Made by a program: the position numbers and the translations under genes. From Cloacibacillus sp. An23 (GTDB lineage: Bacteria > Synergistota > Synergistia > Synergistales > Synergistaceae): a stretch of DNA of 64,000 bases. The stretch covers positions 1-64,000 of the forward strand of contig NZ_NFJQ01000011.1 in the NCBI RefSeq assembly GCF_002159945.1. Direction: 5' to 3'. How positions within the stretch are numbered: position 1 is the stretch's first letter; each line of letters opens with the position of its first letter. This document shows positions 42,430 to 49,484 of the stretch, piece after piece. Below the pieces are notes generated by a model. That model did not search any database. It was not told where the DNA came from and saw nothing but the letters and a program-made list of their open reading frames with translations.

Positions 42430-42912
42430 TTATCTTCCGCTTCTGTCAAGCGCAGGCAGCTCTCCCGTGTCGCTTAGTATGAGGTATGTGGTCGTCGCGA
42501 AACCGATGGCGCTGAACTGCGCGAGCGCGGCGTCGAGCTCTTTTGTCGAAGGCACGGCCACCTCTGCTATGCACTCGACGTCCCCGGTCACGTCCCAGGC
42601 GCGGACGACGCCGCGAATCTTCTTTATCTCGTAAATGTAAGCCGCGCCTCTCTTCTCGGAAAATCTATCATAGTTTTTGACTTTAAGCATGACGACGGCG
42701 CGGAGCTGACGTCCGAGCATCGAGTAGTCTAGCTCGGCCCTGTAGCCCTTTATCAGCCCGGCCTGTTCCATACGCACGACGCGTTCTTTGACGGCGGGCG
42801 AGGTGAGCCCGACGGCCCGTCCTATCTCCGTGAAAGCCGCCCGCGCGTTCTCCTGCAATATCGCAAGTATCCGCCTGTCGGTATCGTCCAGCGTTATTCC
42901 GTCTTTTTCCAT
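42430..42912 (-). CDS. Lrp/AsnC-family transcriptional regulator
   Basis: The 160-residue protein has the N-terminal HTH of the family (LDDTDRRILAILQENARAAF to SPAVKERVVRMEQAGLIKGY). A C-terminal RAM/AsnC domain (about residues 65-150) binds amino acids and mediates octamer formation. Such regulators control amino-acid metabolism or transport. It stands alone on the minus strand, divergent from a small plus-strand gene. The last 15 residues after the RAM domain are Leu/Asp/Arg-rich and unusual. Targets cannot be inferred. Confidence 0.92.
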   Translation of the reverse strand: MEKDGITLDDTDRRILAILQENARAAFTEIGRAVGLTSPAVKERVVRMEQAGLIKGYRAELDYSMLGRQLRAVVMLKVKNYDRFSEKRGAAYIYEIKKIRGVVRAWDVTGDVECIAEVAVPSTKELDAALAQFSAIGFATTTYLILSDTGELPALDRSGR

Positions 42913-42949
42913 CGTCCGTCAGCCTCGCACGAAAAATTTTCCATTTTTG

Positions 42950-42979
42950 ATTATATCAGAAAGTTTAGCGGTTCTGTAA
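42950..42979 (-). promoter_or_regulatory. Promoter of the Lrp-type regulator
   Basis: On the minus strand TTACAG (42979-42974) and TATAAT (42955-42950) are spaced by 18 bases, about 38 bases before the start codon. Confidence 0.5.
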
Positions 42980-43126
42980 TAATTGAAGCAATGCCGTCGC
43001 TTCATTTTAATTCTTAAAGACGCAGGACCTCGCCGCTTTTACGGCTCTATAGCCTTTGCGGCTAGCTTCTGCGATAATATGAGCCGCCCGGAAATCGGGA
43101 ATGTTTTTGAGAAAGAGGTGTTTTGT

Positions 43127-43306
43127 ATGAGTGAAGCCCTTCGTATGATAATTTTCCCGCAGAACGCGATGAAGAGCGGCATGGACGTGAGCCGTTTCCT
43201 CGAGCGCAAATGGCCGAAGGAGGACGTCGAGAAGGCGGATTCCCTCTGCTTCAAGATGACGGCTGTGCTTGCTCTGGTGCTCTGCGCTATGATAGCGGCC
43301 GCGTAA
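43127..43306 (+). CDS. Small tail-anchored protein of 59 residues, unknown
   Basis: ATG 43127 follows AGAGGTG at ideal spacing and opens 59 codons. The first 40 residues are polar and charged; the last 17 are hydrophobic (MTAVLALVLCAMIAAA), so the protein is probably anchored by its C-terminus. A longer frame extends upstream to 42983 but without ribosome site. It has its own strong terminator downstream. No family is recognised and no operon partner is visible, which makes it a free-standing small protein. Confidence 0.6.
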   Translation: MSEALRMIIFPQNAMKSGMDVSRFLERKWPKEDVEKADSLCFKMTAVLALVLCAMIAAA

Positions 43307-43326
43307 CGGCGCCATGTCTTCAGAGT

Positions 43327-43360
43327 GAAAGCGGGCCCTTCGATAAAGGCCCGCTTTTTT
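43327..43360. terminator. Strong terminator between convergent genes
   Basis: AAAGCGGGCC (43327-43336) pairs with GGCCCGCTTT (from 43347), followed by T-run on the plus strand. It separates the small plus-strand gene from the minus-strand selD. Confidence 0.8.
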
Positions 43361-43372
43361 CGTGTTTTGCGA

Positions 43373-44404
43373 TTATTTGAGGTAAAGTTTTTCGTCTCCT
43401 GCGACGAAGCGTCCGATTATCTCGGAGCGCTCGAAGCCGTTCGCGCGCAGTATGGGCAGCATTTCTTCGCATGCGCCGCGCGGCGCCGCTATGAGCAGCC
43501 CGCCTGAGGTCTGCGGGTCGAAGGCTATGTCCTCGGCGAAGCGTCCGAGCGGCGATTCGTTTATCACCCTGTCTCCTACATATTTCTTATTCTCGTACGA
43601 TCCGGCCGGGAGCAGTCCCATGTTCGCCATCTCCTCGATGCCGGGGAGGAGCGGGACCCTTGCGCATTCTATCTCGAGCGACGTCCCGCCGGACGCGAGG
43701 TCGAGCGCGTGGCTCGCGAGGCCGAAACCGGTAAGGTCTGTGCAGGCGCTCACCTTTTCGCGCAGCTTTTTCGGGAAGAGCGGCGGCACGGCGTTGAGCT
43801 TCGCCATGTTGAGCTCAGCCGCCTCGATGTTCTCCTGTGCGAACAGCCCTGCTTTGATAGCGGTGACGGCTATGCCGGTGCCCAGCGGTTTCGTCAGTAT
43901 CAGCGCGTCGCCCTCGCGAGCAGTGCCGACCGTCCACATGGCTTTGGCATCTACCTCTCCGAATACGACGAGGCCGTATTTAGGCTCCTGGTCCTGCACA
44001 CTGTGGCCTCCTGCGAGCATCGCGTTCGCCTCGATTATCTTGTTCGCGCCTCCGTCGAGTATCTCCTGAAGCACGGAGAGAGGTTCGCACGAGGTCGGGA
44101 AGCACACGACGTTGAGAGCGATTATAGGGTCTCCGCCCATCGCGTAGACGTCGCTGAGGGAGTTCGCGGCGGCGATTTCGCCGAAGCGCCTCGGGTCGTC
44201 GACGACCGGCGTAATGAAGTCTATCGTTAGTATCCCGATTCGGTCCTCGGTTATCTTCCAAAGCGCGGCGTCCTCGCCGTGGTTCCACGACGCCAGCAGC
44301 CTGTCCGTCTTGAGCACGGGCAGCCCCTTCAATATCTTGTCGAGCTCCGCCGGAGCTATCTTGGCGGCTCAGCCGCTTGTGCGCGCGCGTTCCGTCAGTC
44401 TCAT
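43373..44404 (-). CDS. selD: Selenide, water dikinase SelD, itself a selenoprotein (in-frame UGA)
   Basis: SelD makes selenophosphate, the selenium donor for Sec-tRNA and selenouridine. Reading from ATG 44404-44402 (TAGGAGG at 44421-44415 upstream) gives MRLTERARTSG, then TGA at 44371-44369, then AAKIAP. The TGA falls exactly where SelD proteins have the active-site Cys or Sec before the catalytic Lys. The frame continues without interruption for 343 residues: DFITPVVDDP, AMGGDP, LAGGHSVQD, TDLTGFGL and DPQTSGG are all family motifs. Eleven bases after the UGA the mRNA can form AGCUCC-GGC-GGAGCU, placed like a bacterial SECIS apical hairpin. A gene finder that stops at TGA would start at the TTG at 44332 and lose the active site. 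It lies 13 bases after birA. Confidence 0.92.
44336..44374 (-). promoter_or_regulatory. Candidate bacterial SECIS element in selD mRNA
   Basis: Downstream of the UGA the RNA has AGCUCC-GGC-GGAGCU, a six-pair stem with a GGC loop beginning 11-12 bases after the UGA. GAGC and CGCC just after the UGA can pair with GGCG and GCUC to extend the lower stem. Position and size agree with known bSECIS elements, which direct SelB binding. The loop does not show an obvious E. coli-like AGGU, but SelB specificity differs between lineages. Confidence 0.6.
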
Positions 44405-44417
44405 TGGAATCTGCCTC

Positions 44418-45428
44418 CTAAACCGCGCGCAGATGCTGAACGTCCGCCGCGGCGAATATTTTTTCTTCCGAACCGATTCTCACGACGAGCGCGCCTTCGT
44501 CGGTCACGTCTTCGGCGCGCCCCGTGAAGGTCTCGTCGTCCTGTATGACTTTTACGTCTTTGCCTAGAGTGTCGCACTCGCGGCGGTACAGATTTATAAG
44601 TTCCGCGCCGCCAGCCTTCGAGCAGAGCAGTCCCGTGCATTCGGCCAGGCGCGAGAGCAGTTCGACGAATACGCGCCAGCGCGGGAGAAGCTTTCCGCTC
44701 TCGATGCGGGCGGAGGTCGCCGATCCGAGCAGCTCTCCGGGAATCTCGTCCTCGGTCATGTTTATGTTAGCGCCTATTCCCGTGACGGCGTAGTAGACTC
44801 TGTCAGGTTCGCCGGCCGCCTCGCTGAGTATGCCGCATAGCTTGCGTCCGCGGCAGAGTATGTCGTTTGGCCATTTCAGCTCCGCGGGGATGGAGTAGAG
44901 CGTGCGCAGGGTGCTCTTTACCGCGACGCCCGCCGCGAGGTTGAGAAGCTGGACTTCGCCGGGCCTGATGTTCGGCCGCAGAAGCACCGAGAAGGTTAGG
45001 TTCTTGCCTGGCGCGCCGGCCCAGCTCCGTCCGCGCCGGCCTCGCCCCGACGTCTGTATCTCGCTGAAAGCGGCGACGCCGGCGGGCGCTCCCTGGCGCG
45101 CCAGGCTTTTTATCACGCTCTGCGTGCTGTCCGTCTCTTCGAGATATATGAATTTGTTAAAGAGCGGATTGCCGCGCAGAAAATATTCTATCAGCGTAGG
45201 CGGCATCGCCTGGACGCCGTCGAGACTGCCGAGCCTGTAACCTTTCTGCGGGACCGACTCGACGGGCACGCCCTCGTCGCGCAGCGCGCACACCGCCTTG
45301 AATACGGCCTGACGCGACGCGCCGAGGCGCTCCGTAACGCGCGAGCTCGAAACTATCTCGCCCGGGCTCGCGGCGAGCGCTTCGAAGAGCCTCGTCCTGC
45401 TTGTTTCCTCGCCGCAGTTTTTCGTCAT
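44418..45428 (-). CDS. birA: BirA, biotin-protein ligase and biotin operon repressor
   Basis: BirA activates biotin to biotinyl-AMP, attaches it to carboxylase or decarboxylase carrier proteins, and represses biotin genes when biotin is plentiful. The 336-residue product has an N-terminal HTH (VTERLGASRQAVFKAVCALR), a ligase core with SGRGRRGRSWAGAPGKNL and KWPNDIL, and a C-terminal SH3-like domain. The HTH means it can bind DNA. A matching operator lies at the bioY promoter, 9.5 kb downstream. ATG 45428 follows GGAGG. It is cotranscribed with selD. Confidence 0.94.
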   Translation of the reverse strand: MTKNCGEETSRTRLFEALAASPGEIVSSSRVTERLGASRQAVFKAVCALRDEGVPVESVPQKGYRLGSLDGVQAMPPTLIEYFLRGNPLFNKFIYLEETDSTQSVIKSLARQGAPAGVAAFSEIQTSGRGRRGRSWAGAPGKNLTFSVLLRPNIRPGEVQLLNLAAGVAVKSTLRTLYSIPAELKWPNDILCRGRKLCGILSEAAGEPDRVYYAVTGIGANINMTEDEIPGELLGSATSARIESGKLLPRWRVFVELLSRLAECTGLLCSKAGGAELINLYRRECDTLGKDVKVIQDDETFTGRAEDVTDEGALVVRIGSEEKIFAAADVQHLRAV

Positions 45429-45531
45429 CGCGCCACATCCTCCGTTCAAAATTGCCTAGATTATATACGATTTTTCGCAAGTTGAGGTTATAATAATGGG
45501 TAATTTGTGTATATTCAGGGGAGGGGTATTG

Positions 45532-46642
45532 ATGGTTTCGCTTCCGACGTCGACCGTCATTACAAACCTGCGTTCATCGTTTGATGAGCTGCGTGAGAGT
45601 CTTTGACCTGCCTGCGTCAGAGACAAGAATCGAAGAACTTCGCAAAATAACCGAAAAGCCGGACTTCTGGGGCTCGGACGGCTCGCAGGAGGTAACGCGC
45701 GAGCTTTCACGGCTTCAGTCAAAGCTTGACAAAGTCTCTGAAATGAGCGGCGAGCTCGATGAAATAGCGGCGATCGCTGAAATTCTGTCCGAGGGCGCGG
45801 ACGCCGAGCTCGAAGGGGAATTTTATACGCGCGCCGAAAAGCTTTCAAAGACTATAGAAGACTATCAGACCTTCGTCCTTCTCGACGGCGAATACGACGC
45901 GGGGGACGCGATAATGACGATACACGCCGGGGCCGGCGGCCTCGACTCTCAGGATTGGGCGCAGATGCTCTGCCGCATGTATATGAGATGGACTGAATCG
46001 CACGGCTACTCCGTGAAGGTCATAGACGAACTGCCCGACCAGGAAGCGGGAATAAAGAGCGTGACCTTCTCTGTTTCCGGAGATTACGCATACGGCTATC
46101 TCAAAGGCGAGCAGGGAGTCCACCGGCTCGTGCGCATATCTCCATTCGACTCGGCCAAACGCCGCCATACCAGCTTCGCGTCCGTCGAGGTCATGCCGGT
46201 GCTGCCGGAAAGCGTTCAGATAGAGATACGTCCGGAAGATCTAAAGATGGATACCTTCCGCTCGAGCGGCGCTGGAGGGCAGTACGTCAACATGACCGAC
46301 TCCGCGGTGCGCATCACGCACATCCCGACTGGGATAATAGTATCCTGCCAGACTGAGCGCTCGCAGCACATGAACCGTGCGACCGCGATGCAGGTGCTCC
46401 GCTCCAAGCTCTTCGAACGCATGATGCGAGAGCGCCAGGAGCAGCTGGACAGCATACAGGGAGAAAAAAGAACGATAGCGTGGGGCAGCCAGATACGCTC
46501 GTACACGCTACAGCCATTTCAGCTCGTGAAGGATCACCGTTCCGGCTGCGAGATAGGAAACGTGCAGGCCGTGCTCGACGGAAACATCGACGAGCTCATA
46601 ATCGCTTATCTGCGTTTCCTGAAAAACGACAAAAAACAGTAA
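45532..46642 (+). CDS. prfB: Peptide chain release factor 2, with programmed +1 frameshift
   Basis: RF2 terminates at UGA and UAA. ATG 45532 (after GGGGAGGGG) opens 24 codons ending CTT at 45601, followed by TGA at 45604-45606 and C. A +1 slip on CTT continues with GAC at 45605 and gives DLPASETRIEEL, in frame to 46642, for 369 residues. CUU UGA C is the classical RF2 autoregulatory site. The body has the RF2 anticodon-like SPF in RISPFDS and the catalytic GGQ in GAGGQYVN. The Shine-Dalgarno-like stimulator upstream is weak (GUGAG). It is divergent from birA. Confidence 0.95.
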
Positions 46643-46660
46643 CGGAGTTGACTGCAAAAA

Positions 46661-48874
46661 ATGAAAAAGATCACAGCTATGATAGCTGCGCTCGCGGCGG
46701 CCCTTGCGATCTGCGGCGCAGCGGCGGCTGAGAAGCCTTCTAAATTCGTCCCGACTGAGCCGGTGATGCCGCTCTCCGAGGTGAAGCCCGGCATGAAAGG
46801 CTATGCGAAGACGGTGTTCTCCGGGACGAAGATAACGCCATTCGAAGTCAGCGTGATCGGCATACTGCCGCGAAAAACCAGCCCGAAAAACCTCATCGTC
46901 ATAGAGGTGCAGGACAAATACGTCCGTGAGCACGGCGGAATAGCCGCCGGTATGAGCGGTTCGCCCGTCTACATAGACGGTAAGCTCATCGGAGCCATCG
47001 GCTACGGCTGGGCTTTCGCGGACAGCAACCTCGGCATGGTCACGCCGATAGAAGAAATGACGCAGGCCATGGATTGGGAGGACGACCTGCCTGGCTTCGG
47101 CATCCCTCCCGTCCCGCTTGAAAAGCCCGCCGCCGCCGGCGCGACGGCAGAGCCGGCTTCGGCTGACAAAGCGCCAAAGGCGAAGGACGGCGCGCAGAAT
47201 CCGGATGGCAAGGACGGCCCGGCGGATGTTTCCGGCGAAAAAACTCTTCCCGGAGGCAGGCTCGAAAAGAAGGCCATGCCGCTCATGGTGGACGGCATCA
47301 GCGAAAGGATGGCGAAGCGGCTTGAAAGCCAGTTCGGCGTCGAGGTAGTACCCTTCGGCGCGAAGGCCGGAGCGGAAAGTCCAGTCAACCTCGGATGGAA
47401 GCCTGAGCCGGGCGCTGCGATAGGGGCCGCGCTTGCGTGGGGCGACTTTTCGGCCGGCGGCATAGGCACGCTGACGGCGCTCTCGAAAGACGGGCGATTC
47501 ATCGCCTTCGCGCATCCGATGTTCAATCGCGGCGCGGTCTCATACGCGATGACCGAGGCGGGGATAGTGAAGATAATACCGAGCCTCACCAGCTCCTTCA
47601 AACTCGGCTACATAGATAAAATAGGGGGCGTCGTGACGCAGGACAGACCGCAGGCCATCGGCGGAAAACTCGGGCAGCTGGCGGCCGCCTACAGCTACAC
47701 CGTGAACTTCAAGGACGCCGACACCGGCCGCGTCGAAACGAAGCGTTTCCAGACGATAGCCGATCCGTTCACGGGGCCGGAAATCGGCACGACCGGCATA
47801 CTCGGCCTGATAGACTCGATGTGGGGGCGCAAAGGTCAGGGAACCGCTATGCTGACCTATTCCGTCTCGGGCGGCAACATGGAACCGCAGTGGAAACGCC
47901 GCGACATATTCTTCTCCGATAAGGACGTCGTAAAGTCGCTCCAAAAAGAGGTCGAAGCTATGGGCAAAATCATAGCCCACAACAAATTCCGCGAGATAAA
48001 TCCATACGGAGTCACCGTGAACGTGGAGATGACTCGCGACCCCCGCATAGTCTACATCGAAAAAATTGAGATCCGCGACAAAAAGGACGTCTACGAGCCT
48101 GGCGACAAACTGACTGTAGACGTCACCTGCCGTCCTTGGCGCAGGGATGCCGTCGTACACACCTTCGAGCTCACGGTTCCAGAGAACGCGATGGCCTTCT
48201 GCGAGATAGCCGCCCGCGGCGGCGGCATAGAAGAGCCGGTGCAGGAGCCGCTCATCACCGGAACGCGCGCCATAACGTCGTTCAAAGAGATGATAAGGGA
48301 ACTCAACGCCAAGGAGACCAACAATCAGCTCATTGTCGAAATAGGCGGCCCTGAAAATCCTGGAGCCGGCAAAGACGGCGCCAAGACTCAGCCTGAAAAA
48401 GGCAGGGGCAAACTCTCGGCTGTCGGCGGCGCATCGAAGGACAAAGACAAGAAAAGACCGGAAGCCCCGGACAGAGCCAAGCGCGGAGAAGGCCGGAAAG
48501 GCGGCGGGGAATCATTCTCGCCGGAGGATCTTCTTGAAGACCGCTTCGTCAGCGAAATCAAGGCAGAGCTGATAAAAGAAGGCGCGATGGTCATAGCCGA
48601 CACGAACTACTACGTAGAGGGAGTACAGCGCACCTTCATCAAAATTAAATCGAAGGGCGGAGAAGACGGCGAAATCACCGACGAACAGCTCGCCGCGCTC
48701 ATAGCCTCAGTGCAGTCCTCAAAGGCCTCTGACGGCGCGAAAACCGACGACGGAGCGGACGCCGGCGAGGAAGGACCGGACGACCCAGACGCACCGGACG
48801 ATCCCGGCGACGATGGGGATGACGACGGAGACGACGAGGAGAACTTCAAAATAATCTCGCAGAAACGCGGATAA
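46661..48874 (+). CDS. SpoIVB-type S55 peptidase domain protein, exported, with acidic tail
   Basis: The 737-residue product has a signal peptide (residues 1-23). Residues 35-150 match the S55 (SpoIVB) core as found in several non-sporulating diderms: KPGMKGYAKTVFSG, then the serine motif GIAAGMSGSPVYIDG with Ser99 as candidate nucleophile. IAFAHPMFN lies at about 288-296. The middle is a large beta-rich part without recognised domain. The C-terminal 220 residues include a Lys/Gly/Glu-rich linker and an acidic tail dominated by Asp. In Bacillus the S55 enzyme triggers regulated membrane proteolysis by an S2P protease; here RseP is present, but a link is speculation. Confidence 0.75.
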   Translation: MKKITAMIAALAAALAICGAAAAEKPSKFVPTEPVMPLSEVKPGMKGYAKTVFSGTKITPFEVSVIGILPRKTSPKNLIVIEVQDKYVREHGGIAAGMSGSPVYIDGKLIGAIGYGWAFADSNLGMVTPIEEMTQAMDWEDDLPGFGIPPVPLEKPAAAGATAEPASADKAPKAKDGAQNPDGKDGPADVSGEKTLPGGRLEKKAMPLMVDGISERMAKRLESQFGVEVVPFGAKAGAESPVNLGWKPEPGAAIGAALAWGDFSAGGIGTLTALSKDGRFIAFAHPMFNRGAVSYAMTEAGIVKIIPSLTSSFKLGYIDKIGGVVTQDRPQAIGGKLGQLAAAYSYTVNFKDADTGRVETKRFQTIADPFTGPEIGTTGILGLIDSMWGRKGQGTAMLTYSVSGGNMEPQWKRRDIFFSDKDVVKSLQKEVEAMGKIIAHNKFREINPYGVTVNVEMTRDPRIVYIEKIEIRDKKDVYEPGDKLTVDVTCRPWRRDAVVHTFELTVPENAMAFCEIAARGGGIEEPVQEPLITGTRAITSFKEMIRELNAKETNNQLIVEIGGPENPGAGKDGAKTQPEKGRGKLSAVGGASKDKDKKRPEAPDRAKRGEGRKGGGESFSPEDLLEDRFVSEIKAELIKEGAMVIADTNYYVEGVQRTFIKIKSKGGEDGEITDEQLAALIASVQSSKASDGAKTDDGADAGEEGPDDPDAPDDPGDDGDDDGDDEENFKIISQKRG

Positions 48875-48896
48875 ACGAAGCCTTTGCAACAAATTC

Positions 48897-48946
48897 ATAC
48901 AGTGCCAAGACGGCGGCCCGGACGGACCGCCGTCTTGGCACTGTAT
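48897..48946. other. Long perfect stem-loop between convergent genes
   Basis: A 20-bp perfect inverted repeat (48897-48916 and 48927-48946) encloses a GC-rich ten-base loop. No T-run follows on either strand. It sits 22 bases after the S55 gene and 11 bases before the end of the convergent dgkA. It resembles in size and lack of T-run the element at 42064-42109. Confidence 0.8.
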
Positions 48947-48957
48947 GCGGGAGAACG

Positions 48958-49323
48958 CTAAAAGAAAATGATCTTGACGCAAAGTCCGTATGCTATAAAG
49001 AGGCTTAGAAAAACCGCCGCTGAGAGCGTATCCTTTTGAATACGCACATCCTCGCGGAAAGCGGGGCCGTCGTTCGTGTCGATGCGCCGCTCGACCGCCG
49101 TGTTTATGAGTTCGACGACGACTGGGGCGAGGGAGGCCAGAAAAACAAGAAAAACGTCGTCCGGATCGCAGTCAAAAAAGAAAGCAATCGCGACGAACCC
49201 GGCCGACGTCAGAAACTCATTGCGCACGGCCTTCTCCGTCATAAAAGAAACGCGCAGCCCGTTAAGCGAGTACAGCGTTTTGTTGAATAGGTTTCCGTTC
49301 TTCCACTGCTCCAACGCGCACAC
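48958..49323 (-). CDS. dgkA: Diacylglycerol kinase (DgkA type)
   Basis: DgkA phosphorylates diacylglycerol, or undecaprenol in Gram-positives, at the inner membrane. The 121-residue protein has three TM helices and the family's conserved region VVVELINTAVERRIDTND, where the first Glu is catalytic and the second binds metal. The N-terminal amphipathic helix contains FMTEKAVRNEF. GTG 49323 is used here; a TTG nine bases later also fits the GGGGGTG ribosome site. A TATAAT box for the minus strand lies at 49335-49340. Confidence 0.9.
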   Translation of the reverse strand: MCALEQWKNGNLFNKTLYSLNGLRVSFMTEKAVRNEFLTSAGFVAIAFFFDCDPDDVFLVFLASLAPVVVELINTAVERRIDTNDGPAFREDVRIQKDTLSAAVFLSLFIAYGLCVKIIFF

Positions 49324-49393
49324 CCCCGGCGCTAATTATAGCAGAAGCCCAGCGCCCCTTCCCGCCGGCAATATAGTCCGGCGGCGCGTGCGT

Positions 49394-49422
49394 TTGTATA
49401 TTTGCCTGCGTTTCGCTATAAT
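49394..49422 (+). promoter_or_regulatory. ileS promoter
   Basis: TTGTAT at 49394-49399 and TATAAT at 49417-49422 are spaced by 17 bases, about 60 bases before the ileS start. I saw no T-box-like conserved sequence in the short leader. Confidence 0.6.
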
Positions 49423-49484
49423 AACAAAGTTGTATATCGTGGAGTTCCGAGCGGATTCCATTCTCTTTAGACGGAGGTTTTTTT

